A DNA stretch of 64,000 nucleotides from Nelumbo lutea (Eukaryota; Streptophyta; Magnoliopsida; Proteales; Nelumbonaceae). The stretch covers positions 15,062,499 through 15,126,498 of the forward strand of contig JAKGHH010000006.1 in the NCBI GenBank assembly GCA_022828595.1, written 5' to 3'. A program made the translations under genes and the position numbers. The notes beneath the pieces are model-generated. The model made no database searches, was not told where the DNA came from, and saw nothing but the letters and a program-made list of their open reading frames with translations. Below are positions 33,926 through 46,600 of the stretch, piece after piece (the first letter of the stretch is position 1; each line of letters begins with the position of its first letter).

Positions 33926-34619
33926 TTACATGAGAATGCGAACTACAGCAAGGCCAACAGCGGAAATGGACACAAGAGTTCCTATGCAATATTTGATGAC
34001 ATCATATTTTGCTGCTTCCAACTGAGCCCTTAATGCATGGATTTCCTATAGATAAGATTCAAAATGCCCAGAAAGTCGATACAATAAGCCAAGTATGTTT
34101 AATTACCAAAAATAAATAATTAAAAAAATATATACGCCAAACTATGTTTCAACCATATCTAAGTACCAACTTCATTCATAAAGCTCACCCGATCAAGCTT
34201 GTTAGTAAGGTTGGTGGTTTCTGCATTTTGATTAGCTAACTCATCACGTATGCGTCTACATTTAAGTGGCCAATAGTTACCAAGGATATAATACCAGGGG
34301 CAAAGAACCATCTAATTAATATGGCACCTGACTGCAAAACATCCAAACATGCAACTTGTAGAAAATAAGGAATTTATTATTTTTCTATTTTCCATACCCT
34401 CTTTCAAGGTTCAAATCCAAACGCTGACCTGCAGTAACCTTGTCAATCTCATACCTGTAATAAATCAATGTTCTCGTCAGCTTACAATTTAAAAAATAAA
34501 TAAATAAACAAGGAAACAAAACAACACAATTTTGAGACATACCTCAATTCACTGCGCATCTTCTCTATATCACCACGAAGTTTTTCAGTCTCTCGTTGTA
34601 ACATAGAAAAATGGTGCTC
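33926..34619 (-). CDS. FMP32: FMP32-like exons 4-7 cluster
   Basis: Exon 4 (34619-34543) begins EHHFSMLQRETEKL. Exon 5 (34454-34398) begins mid-codon with donor GTATGT before it. Exon 6 (34255-34189) encodes the RIRDELANQNAETTNLTN region. Exon 7 (34045-33926) encodes EIHALRAQLEAAKY and the membrane helix to TAA. Introns of 88, 142 and 143 bases separate them. The stop codon sits in ATGTAAGT, which also resembles a splice donor. Confidence 0.9.
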
Positions 34620-37600
34620 CTGCACCAAAATAAATAATATCCATCTTGAGAAGTATAGGCATAAAAATTTGAAGCATAAATAAAACAAAAACTAAAACCC
34701 AGAGGCATGATGTTGAAAACGAAAGAACAAAAACATAAACTTTATGTATTAGAAAGAAAACCACATATGTTATCTATAGCTTATCAAATTAGTTAGTTAC
34801 ATGTTTATAATTTAACAATGGATATGGCACTAAACCAAACGGAATGGCAAATTAGGTTTCATGTTTGGTAGGCAGCTGACCCCATATAGTTAGGACAAGG
34901 TTTAGATGACGATGATGATGATGATGATTATATAGACTATAATAGTATCTCCACAATGTCAGGTAAAAGTAATATATCATATCCACATTATCTGACCAAG
35001 CATAAAGTTAATCTCAATTGCAAGTGAATGAGTCAAGATCTTTTGTCATGATCAGATATGAATGTTTGGCTGTTGGGAATAGCATACTTGAGGTACCAAT
35101 CAGTGATAAGCTGCCAAGAAGAAATAGCAACTTAAACCAAATGCAGTAATGCACAACTTTTCCTTATCAAGTCAAGCTCATAACCAGTTCAGAGGCCAGA
35201 ACCTGATCAAATTGCCTCATAAAAGCAAGATGCAGCAACCATACCAAATAACTAAGCGACTTAAATATCAGATAGTCCTAGGAAACAGCAACGCAAAAGC
35301 AGCAGTTTTCAGCAACTGCTGATGAACAAGTTTATTTTTTGGAGTCAACAGGTTGTCCAAACAATTCATATAGCTAATTAGCAGCTAGATTTAAGCGTAC
35401 CATTCCATAACACCTAAATACAAACTATAGTCATAGAAAGTGGAGGCAATAGAAACTAACATTTCTTTCAAAAAAAAAAGAAGGAAAGAAACTACAGGCA
35501 AAGGAAAGGACATGCAGTAGTCCTTGACCATAGTCAAAGGCATAATCGCACAGTAAAACCGCAACAATCCTGATTGTTACTTCTTTATTGACACATAAAG
35601 AAATTATTTCAAATGCCTTGGCTAGTTATCAGATTAGGTAGTGTCCAAAGTTCTAACTGTAAAATATATACATCAAAAAAAATGGAAAAGAAAAAAGCCA
35701 AAAGGTTATAAAATCCTTTGATAATTCAAACATAATAATTTACTCTTAGTCCAAACTAATCAAAAGATTGTCAATTCTGAGGCCCATGGGAAGAGAACCC
35801 AATAGATGGTAATAAGTTTGCTGGATATCAATGCCCCATGGACTAGGATGGACCATTTGATAGGTATACTGTCTGATAAATCAGATGGGCCAAAAGTCAG
35901 CATGCAAAGAAGGTTAAACTTGAGTGGTTTTACCGTATTTAATTTGATGGTGGATATTTTTCTGTTAAAATTTTAAAAATAAGCAGCTTTACAAATAGTT
36001 CCCAAATTTAATGGTCAAAACCATCCAACTGTGCTGATTTTGGCATTTAGTTAGGAATCAATGAACAGCAGAGGTCCTGAATCTTGAAATACTGCAGATG
36101 TGGCATGCCATGGGGGATCAGAAACATGAATGAGTCCTGACGTGGTTTTGAAGAGGTCCAAAAGTTATTGAAAGTGAGAATACCACTCCGTGCAAAAGCT
36201 TCAAATGCTCTTCTTGCAAACTCCTCTCTGCCCCAGAAACAAGCCTAAGCTCTTTCCAACCTTGATATTCCTATCGGACAAACTCTCAATCTCCACTCCT
36301 TGCTAACTAACAACTCCTCACCATATCACTTCTCGCCATGGCAGCCACCATCTTTCTCCTTCTCTAACCCTTAAATTAGTGAAGAACTTTACTCTTGAGA
36401 GACCAGAATCTGGAAGTCCGCCCCAGCTAATCCTGAACCTCAAACCCACAGCAAACTTCTTACTCAAGGCTTTGGCCTTTGTTCCTTTTTTCCTATAGAC
36501 TCACATAAACTTGTTCATGGACCTGCCCCAACTAGACCTTATTTCAGTCTTGACAATATTTTAGTAACATGGACTATGTGAGACTTACTACAGACTCGAG
36601 CTTTCTTCAAAACCTCCAAATCACCAGCAGCTCCAACACTGAATGCAGATTTCCTTTCCTGCTCTAAATCAACTCCAAGCTTCCAATTGGTACCTCGATG
36701 TTCAATAATTCCTCACCCTCATCTGGCAGATCACATTCACCCTCTTCATCCACCTCCTCTACATGAGTACATGACAACAGTCTTCAAATAGCTTCTTTTT
36801 TTTATGAATGAAGAAATTTATTAATTCAGAAAAAACACCACTGAAGAGGCACGAGCTGTTACCTCTTCAAAAAAGTATTACATCAAAATAAAACAGAATT
36901 AACATTAAATAAAATTACAAAACAGCCCAAAATAGCTGCTCCCTTGTAGCCCCCTTCTTAGCTAACCCATCCGCTATGGTGTTTGCTGATCTTCCCACCC
37001 ATAGAGAGGTAACAGTCATATTTCTTGTTAGCCAGTTTACTCTCCTTAATAAATCTGTGTTGCCACATGGCTGAAGCTGGGTCTTTCAACCATCCCACCA
37101 CAATTTGAGAGTCTCCTTCAACTACCAAGTGTTGAACCCCTAATTGTTCTGCAATCTGAATACCTTGTACCGCTGCTAAAATCTCAGCTCTATTAGAGCC
37201 TCCTATTCCCACGGGGCCTGAGAACAAAGCTAATATGTTGCTCTCCATGTCTCTCAGCACCCCTCCTATCCCCGATGGGCCTGGGTTTCCTTGGCTGCTG
37301 CCATCAAAGTTCAGCTTTACCCATCCTTCAGGCGGAGGGGTCCACACTACAGATTCCCTGTCCTTCCTTGTATGGCTGTTAGCCACCACTACCCAGTTTC
37401 TCCAAATATCATCAAAGGAAAAGGTATGAAAGAAGCCCAAAGTTCTTAACCAGTGAATAACCCTAGTCAAGATACAATCCTCAACGGCCTGAATGCTTCT
37501 TTCTTTTTCTTTGAAAATCCTTGCGCTCCTTCCCCAAATTGTCCACAATGCAGCTGCTCTAATACATCTCCTCATCAATTTTCCTTTTTTTGTAGGCCAC

Positions 37601-40600
37601 ACAAAAAAGGAGGGATCGAACAGTTGGCTTAAGTCTGTGGACAGATTCCACCTACACTCAAATTGTTGGAAAATGTGGGGTTACTAGTTCAGATCTGAAA
37701 ATAGAATTGTATATATTCCTGGGATTGTGGAAGGATTGATTTAGAAAGTTTTTTCTTTCTATTTTTGTACTTTCTATTTTCTCTTCTTTCTATTTTTTCT
37801 TCTTTCTGTTTTCTTTTCTTTCTATTTTTCTTTCTTTCTATTTATTGCAGCAGCTTACTGTATAAATACGCCCATTGGCAATAGAATGAAACATATCAAT
37901 ATTCTACCATTCCAAAACATGGTATCAGAGCTCTAGGTTTGTTGACCTTGAGATTTTTTCGGCCTTCATTGCCAGTTTTTTGTGTTTTTCTCTTCTGGCT
38001 TTCAGTGCTGATCTGTAGCCAGAAGTGTTCATTTATTCTCCTTTCCTGCTGGCCTTATTTTTCCTCCATTAACAATGTCCGACATGACTGCAACAAGTGC
38101 TCCCGTCCAAACCGATGAAGGAGCAACAAATTTTCATCCTCACACTGGTGATTTGCAGAATATTCAGGCAACATATAGACTGAATGGCCAGAATTACTTG
38201 AAGTGGTCACAACTAGTGAGTGCCTATTTGAAGGGAAAAGGAAAAATTAGTCACCTTCTTGGAACAGGACCAAGGTTGGGCGAGCCAAATTTTGATGCTT
38301 GGGACGAAGAGGCCTCCATGATTATGTCATGGTTGTGGAGTTCAATGACACCCGAGATTAGTGATACTTGTATGTTTCTTCCCTCTGCAAAGGCTATTTG
38401 GGATGTTGTCCGACAAACCTATTCCAAAGCCCATGATGTTGCTCGTGTCTATGAGGTCAAAGTAAAGACTGTGGCGGCCAAATAAGGGAGTAGGAGTGTT
38501 ACAGAGTATGCAAATCTGCTGCAAAATTTATGGCATGAGCTTGATCATTATTGGGTTCTTGAGACAAAGTGCACAGATGATGCTATGATCTTGAAGAATT
38601 TTATTAAAAGAGATAGGGTGTATGATTTTTTGGTCAGACTGAATGCTGAATTTGATCAGGTTCGAATACAAATTCTTGGCAAAGAACAAGTGCTTCCATT
38701 GAATGAAGTCATATCCCTTGTCAGAGCCGAGGAAAGCCGCCATGGAATCATGCTTGAGCCTAAAGATCCCGAAGGCTCGGCCATGGTGGCAAGGGGAGGA
38801 AGTTACAGTGGTTCAAAAGGTGAGAACAATCTGGCTCATGACACAACCACCCGTGACTCTAACGATAACCTCTAGTGCACCTATTGCAAGAAGCCCAGAC
38901 ACACGAAAGATCGGTGTTGGAAACTTCATGGGAAACCTCCCACATCCAGCAAAGAATGGGGAAATCGAGGAGTTTCAAAAGGAGTTCAATAGGTCCATAA
39001 TGTCTCCACAACCCCGCAGCAAGAACACTCAAGTCAATGACCATTTAATGATGAAGAAATTGAAAGGCTAAGGTGCTTCCTGAAATCCTTGAAACCAAGA
39101 AGTGGTTCTACCTCTCTTGCTCTCTCAGGTGAGTCTTTATCTCTAGGATTACATGCCTCGGCTAGTGTTTTTCCATGGTTTCTTGATTCTGGAGCTACTG
39201 ACTACATGACACCCTCTTCACTACATTTTCTCGCCTATACACCCTGTCCTAGTAATAGAAAAATTTCTGTTGTTGATGGCTCTTTCACCACAGTGGCAGG
39301 GATTGGGAATATTCAAATTACTCCATCCATATTACTTAAAAATGTGCTTCATGTTCCTAAGTTATCCACTAGCCTTATCTCTATACATAAACTCACCCAG
39401 GATGTGAACTACAATGTTGTGTTCTTCACTTCTTACTGTGTATTTCAGGACCAGGTTTCGGGGAAAAAGATTGGACTTGCTAAGGAAAGAGATGGACTCT
39501 ACTACCTTGAAGCAACCAGCAAATCATCTCACACTGTTATGCATGTCACACACGAGTCATTCTTATCTACCTCCAATAAAGATTTAATTTAGCGTCATCA
39601 TTTCCGTTTTGGTCATCCTTCATTTCCTATTTTAAAAACAATGCTTCCTTCCTTGTTTAAAGGAATTGATGTTGAAACCTTTCATTGTGATGTTTGTGAA
39701 CTTGCTAAGCAAAAAAGGGTTTCTTTCCCAATCAGCAATAAAAGATCTTCAACTCCTTTTTATTTGATTCATTCGGATATATGGGGCCCTTCTCAAATTC
39801 CCAACATTACTGGTTCTAGATGGTTCGTCACCTTTATTGATGATTGCACTAGGGTCACATGGATTTTTCTTCTTAAGTCTAAACCTGATGTGGGTACGCT
39901 TCTTCCCAACTTTCATAACATGGTCCAAACTCAGTTTGGCGTGAGAATTAAAAGGTTTCGATCTGATAATGCTACAGATTATTTTAATCAAAATTTGTCC
40001 CAATTTTTTCAGAAAGAAGGCATTGTACATGAATCCTCCTGTGTTAACACTCCCCAACAGAATGGGGTGGCTGAGAGAAAAAATGGCCATCTTTTGCAAA
40101 CCACCCGAGCCTTTCTCTTTCAAAATCAGGTGCCAAAACAATATTGGGGGGAAGCTGTCCTTGCTGCTGCCTACACCATAAATAGACTACCATCTAAAGT
40201 TCTTGACAACCGAAGCCCAATACAAGTCCTTTCTCAATTTTACCCTAATATTCGAGCTTCAAATAATCTCACACCAAGAATTTTCGGCTGCACTACCTTT
40301 GTTAATGTCCATAATAAGGGAAAATTAGACCTACGAGCAATCAGGTGTGTCTTCTTGGGATATTCCCCAACTCAGAAAGGTTATAAATGTTATCATCCAG
40401 CCACCAGAAAATTCTACACCTCCATCGATGTCACATTTGAGGAAGGAAAATCTTTTTTCACTCAACCTTATCTTCAGGGGGAGCCCTCATTAATGGAAGA
40501 TAAGGTCTCGAATCTACTCTCCCTAGATGTATTACCCTCCTCACAGACATTCAATCGTCAAGAATCACATCCCTCTGAGTCACATTCCTCTGAGCCCCAC

Positions 40601-43600
40601 ATTCCCGAGTCTTAACAAGAGTCAACCAACCCGACCATTGAACCAAATTCGGACACTGTTAACCCCACAAATGATGTGCATGATAATGTGAGATATATGC
40701 AGGTTTACTCTAGAAGGAAAAATCCAGATCCTCAACCTATGCAAGTCCAAGATTCAACTCCTAATCCAGACCCTGAACCTACACCTTCACAGTCTGAGTA
40801 TGAGTATGACCTACCTATTGCACTGAGAAAAGGAACCAGAGAATGTACCAAACGCCCATTGTACCCTTTAGCCAAAAATGTATCATTCCAAAGATTCTCT
40901 AAATCCCATAAAAGTTTTCTAGCCAGCCTTAACACCATTCCAATTCCTAATACTCTAGCCGAGGCACTTTCTAATAAGGAGTGGAGAAAAGCCATGAGAG
41001 TGGAAATGGAGGCATTAGAAAAGAACAACAGATGGGAAGTTATGGACCTACCAAGAAACAAGAAGACGGTAGGTTGTAAATGGGTGTTCACAATTAAGTA
41101 CAAATCTGATGGATCATTAGAAAGGTACAAAGCATGCTTGGTAGCCAAGGGATATACACAGATTTATGGGGTAGATTATCAGGAGACTTTTTCCCCAATA
41201 GCTAAAATGAATACAGTAAGGGTGTTACTGTCGTTGGCTGCTAACTATAATTGGGATTTGCAACAGTTTGATGTAAAAAATGCATTTCTCCATGATGATC
41301 TAGAAGAGGAGATATACATGGACATTTCACCGGGTTTTGGAGAAGGCATTAAAGGGAACAAAGTTTGTCGGTTGAAGAAAGCACTATACGGTCTCAAACA
41401 ATCTCCGAGAGCATGGTTTGGAAGGTTTACGAAGGTAATGCTGAGTACAGGTTACAAGCAAAGTCAAGGTGACCACACATTGTTTAAAGCACTATGTGGA
41501 TGATATAATCGTTACTGGGAATGAAAAAAAAGGAGAATGAAGCATTGAAAAACTGTCTTGCTAGAGAATTTGAGATAAAAGACTTGGGGAGAATAAAGTA
41601 TTTTCTCGGAATTGAAGTTGCACATTCTAAACAAGGCATCTTTATCTCTCAACAAAAGTATGTTGTTGATCTTTTGAGAGAAACAGGAAATATGGCATGT
41701 AAACCAGCTTCCACGCCTATAGATCCCAATCATAAACTTGGAGAAGCCAACGAGAATGCAAGTGTAGACAAGGAGATGTTCCAAAGACTAGTTGGAAAAC
41801 TCATTTATCTTGCACATACACGACCGGATATTGCATATGTTGTAAGTGTAATAAGTCATTTTATGCATAATCCTAACGAAGTTCATCTGCAAGCTGCTCA
41901 TCGAATTCTACACTATTTGAAAGCCAATCCAGGAAAAGGAATTTTATTCAAAAGAAATGGATGATTGACTCTTGAAGCATATACAGATGCCAATTATGTA
42001 GGATCTCCAATAGATAGACGGTCCACTTTTGGTTACTGTACCTTCTTAGGAGGAAATTTAGTCACTTGGAGGAGTAAGAAGCAAAAAGTAGTGGCTCGGT
42101 CAAGTGCAGAGGCAGAATTCAAGGCTATGGCACAAGGAGTGTGTGAATTACTCTAGTTGAAGATAATTTTAGAAGACCTGAAGATTCCATGAGAAGAGCA
42201 TATGAAACTATATTGTGACAACAAGTTAGCCATCAACATTGCTCACAATCCTGTTCAACATGACAGGACGAAGCACATCGAAATTGACCGACACTTTATA
42301 AAAGAGAAACTGGACAGCAAGTTGATTTGCACTCCCTATGTGTCTACAAAAGGACAACTGGTACTTACTAAAGGGCCCAATAGTACAAACTTTCGGAGAA
42401 TTATAGCCAAGCTGGGAATGTAGGATCTCTATTCACCAGCTTGAGGGAGAGTGTTGGAAAACGTGGGGTTACTGGTTCAGATCTAAAAATAGAATTGTAT
42501 ATATTCCTAGGATTGTGGAAGGATTGATTTAGAAAGCTTTTTCTTTCTATTTCTTTCTTTCTATTTTTGTACTTTCTATTTTCTCTTCTTTCTATTTTTT
42601 CTTCTTTCTGTTTTCTTTTCTTTCTATTTTTCTTTCTTTCTATTTATTACAGCAGCTTAATGTATAAATACACCCATTGGCAATAGAATGAAACATATCA
42701 GTATTCTACCATTCCAAAACACAAATAAAGAGAAAATCCAACTCCAAATAGCTCTAGAAAAGGAACAAAATACAAGTAGGTGGGAGCAATCCTCACCACT
42801 AGCCCTACAAAGTACACACCAATTAGGGGATAAACACACGAAAGGTCTTTTCCTCTGCAAGAAATCCAAGGTATTAATCTTTCTATAAAACACCTCCCAG
42901 CAGAAAATAACAATTTTAGGTGGAACAGGTCTAGACCAAATCTCTTTAGTTGGAAAACCCCACTAACTCAAGGAAGAGCAAAGAGCCTTGAAAAAGGAAG
43001 CACAAGAAAAGTAACCTTTTGGATGAGGGGACCATAATCTCACATCTACACTAAGAGGGTCCAAAAAAACATTGCCAAGCAGAGATAACAGGTCTGAAAC
43101 ACTGTTAAGTTCATCATCCCTCAACCCTATCCAAAAGCCGAGGTCCCAACTTAAGGACGAGGGTGAAAAAGGAGAAGGGAGAAAATGAGAGATAACTTTT
43201 TCCTTGTAAAGGGAAATAGAATAAAGGAACGGAAATTGGTCCTTTAAAGCAATAGAACCCACCCAAGTGTCTTCCCAGAATAAAACAGAGTTACCAGAGT
43301 TGACATCATACCTGACAAGGTTGAGAAATTGAGGGAGGGTACTCTAGATTGCTTTCCAAGGAGATGCCAATGTTTCTTGCCACCGTGATACACCCGCATC
43401 CCAACCATTTTCCAATCTGGCATGTATACTCGCTATCACTTCATGCCACAACCTCTCCCTTTCTCTAGGCCATCTCCACAGCCATTTTCCTAAGAGGGCT
43501 TTATTCTTGAGAGTTAACCTTCACCTTCCTCTTTGCTCCTACATACTATTTCCCAATTAATTAAATGATCTTTCTTTTCCTCCCCTAACTCCCAAAGAAA

Positions 43601-46600
43601 ATTTCTCATTAATCTCTCCAACTTCTTAGCCTCCCTATTAGGAATCCTAAAAACAGATAAGAAATAGATCGGTAGGTTCACTAGGGTGGCTCTCAATAAA
43701 GTCACTCTACCCCCTATAGAGATATAGTTCCTTCTCCAAGCAGCAAATCTTTTCTCAAACTTTTCCAAAACTGGGTTCCAAAAACTACTCTCTTTTGGGT
43801 TAGCCCCTAGAGGGAGACCTAGGTATTGCAAGGGCCACGAAGAAACGGGACAACCTAGACAATTTTCCACAAACTAAATACTCTCCTCATCCATATTGAC
43901 TCCTACCACACAACTCTTATCCATGTTTATCTTCAAATTGAAGCCTTCTCAAACTGTTGTACCAATGCTCTAAGGTTCCTCACTTTTTGCCTGTCACCCC
44001 CTTCACAAAATATTATGATATCATCAACAAATTGTAGATGGGTTACCCGGACATTGTTCCTTCCTATCCTCCAACCACTCACCTCCTCTTCCCTATCTGC
44101 CTTAGAGATTAATCTACTGAAAGCATCTGCCACTAAGGTGAAAAGAAACAGGGAGAGTGGGTCACCTTGTCTAAGGCCTCTACAAGCTGGGAAAAAATCT
44201 CTGACCATGCAATTGACCAAGACTAATTAATGGCAGGAACTAATACATCCCTTTACCCAGTTGCATCATCTATCTCTAGAGCCACAACACCCAAGGATCT
44301 CTAGTAAAAAACTCCAACCCACAAGATCATAAGCCTTCTCTAAGTCTAGCTTACGCGCAAAACCTTGGTTCCCTGACTTTCTCATGCCTTCCACAAACTC
44401 ATTTTCTATTAGGATCTGATCTGTTATTTGCCTTCCTTGCACGAATGCACCTTGTGCTTGACTAATGATGGATGGTAGTACTATTTGGATTCTCATGGAC
44501 AACACTTTGGCCAAGATTTTATAGATGCTTGTCACCAAACTAATCGTCCTATAATCCTTAGGATGCTTTGCATCTATTTTCCTTGGGATAAGGGCTAAGA
44601 AGGTTGCATTAACTCTAGGGCTTACCTTTTTCTATAGTTTTCAAATAGCTTGTTCTCAACCCTTTTAGAAACCTCCCCTCCTTTCCTCCCCTTCTCAATG
44701 CTCCTCCCCCCCAACTACTCCCTCCACTTTGTCTTCCACATCCACCTTTTCTCCCTCCCTCCTAAACATTCATTGTCCCAGATTGCTAGAAAAGAACCAC
44801 CCACCTTAGCAACTTCAGCTTGAACCTCAACTAAGAAGGAACCAAAGTAAATCACATTAACAACCTGCCACTTGGAGTCCAACCTCTCCAACTCAACAAT
44901 CCCATCAATCAGCTGAGAAAAGGTGGATGTGGAAGACAAAGTGGAGGGAGTAGTTGGGGGGAGGAGCATTGAGAAGGGGAGGAAAGGAGGGGGGGTTTCT
45001 AAAAGGGTTGAGAACAAGCTATTTGAAGACATTCCTTGTCCCAGATTGCTAGAAAAGAACCACCCACCTTAGCAACTTCAGCTTGAACCTCAACTAAGAA
45101 GGAACCGAAGTAAATCACATTAACAACCTGCCACTTGGAGTCCAACCTCTCCAACTCAACAATCCCATCAATCAGCTCACTTGGAATGGTCATCTGCTCG
45201 CACCAAACAAAGCTTTGAAGATTCTTCAATCCAACCCACTCCCTTTGAAACCAATGTCTTCCTACCAATTCTATTCTACCTTGCTACCATCGAAACGAAG
45301 TTCTCCGCCTTTCCTTTTAAGGGTTTAAATGCACCTCTTTTTTTCTCCCCAATTTTAAAGGCATGACCTTTTTTTCTCCCCAATTTTCGAAACCTATGTT
45401 TCAGAATTAATAAGTGGGCCTTAGCTTCCAATGCCAATCACATTAATAACCGGTTGTGTCTCATCAAAAACCTCTTTTAGCTATCTATCATCAATTACAC
45501 ATGCTTCCACAACCACCTCACTGTCTTTATCCATGTGTTCCTTAATTAACTCCTCATCCCTACTCAAATTTTCCTCATTGCCCCTCAACCTATCTCCTCC
45601 ATCGTCCTCCACTTCTGAGCAGTAGTTCGCATTTCCCATCTCACCAGAGCAATAGACCCGAGACTCCTCCCCCAATCTGCATTCTCCTCTCCCCTGCTTT
45701 CTTTTTCTCCCCTCTCAATGCCATCCTTTGCCCTAAAGAATGAGATATCTTCCCCTTCTACATAAATCCTTAATTTGTACTCTTCTCAAACATAAGCATT
45801 GTAGAACTTAGAACAGCAAAGATCTCTTCAACTTCCACTAGGATTCTTACAACATCAATTTCCTCCCACCTTCTATTCCTCTCATCCAATTTCATAAACT
45901 TGTCACAGAAATCCCCAATCGTGTTAAAGGCAAAGATACACCACACATGCAGGGGAAAGCCAAAACTCCGATCCAAATCACTCTTCTTCCTCTACCTTAT
46001 TGAGTCAGACCTGCCACAGGAAACCACCAGCTTAATCTAACGTAGTCCCTGCTTTCCTTTACTTTTGCCTTCAAAACCCAGTCAGTACCACTTCTGCCAA
46101 GAAACATAAACAAAAGCAAGCCCCAGTTTAACTTCTGCACTCCCAAAACTCTATCCTTACCCCATTCAAATGCTGCCCATGCTTCCACTTTTTATTCCAA
46201 CTCCAATCCAACAAACCTTCTCACTAAACTTGCATTTATGACTTCCATCCTCTCAGCCCTTTTTCCCACCATCCTTGTGTCAATTTTGACCACTCCATTT
46301 CAACCTTCAGCCATTTTTTTGGCATCCTCATATCATATTATCCTTCACAATCCTCGTATCACGTTATTCTTAACCCATAGGTTATTCTCTAGATGCATTC
46401 ATTAAGAAGTTGTCAATGGTGAGAATCCTGTCTAACTACACATCACAAGAAGAATGATACTTTGGAGGGGCATTGACATTTCCAAAATCCAAATACATTC
46501 CCATGGTACTAGTTCCCTGTCGATGGTATTTGTCAAGTCCCCAAGAAGAATGATACTTTAGCCAGCCTCTAAGGACCACTATCAATCTCCCTAAACCAAT

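Larger units (their letters stand above)
37664..42721 (+). mobile_element. Complete-structure copia, 5058 bp, TSD CAAAT
   Basis: LTRs 37664-37919 and 42452-42721, primer site at 37920, gag-pol, polypurine tract at 42440-42451, and CAAAT at 37659-37663 and 42722-42726. The LTRs differ by nine substitutions by my count plus one 14-base indel in a T-rich repeat, so it is the youngest large element here but not very recent. Coding is destroyed by nine in-frame stops and a deletion near 41490. It sits inside the LINE at 36795-44639, which it splits between zinc-finger and RNase H domains. Confidence 0.95.
36795..44639 (-). mobile_element. LINE (L1-type), 5'-truncated, 12 bp TSD, split by a copia
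   Basis: Read downward: RT (44610-43514), linker, zinc-finger RT-associated domain (about 42900-42740), RNase H (37602-36958), 3' end with an A8 tail (T8 at 36796-36803). TTCAAATAGCTT flanks it at 36783-36794 and 44640-44651, exactly beside the tail and the truncated 5' end. Removing the nested copia leaves about 2.8 kb. ORF1 and endonuclease are missing. It sits in intron 3 of the FMP32-like gene on the same strand. Confidence 0.85.

Noticed and set aside
44600..44660. LINE RT continuing without a break into the ORF1-like DNA to its right
   Set aside because: A 12 bp duplication matches exactly beside the A tail at 36783 and at 44640, which marks 44639 as the truncated 5' end. The ORF1 piece is therefore older, separate DNA.
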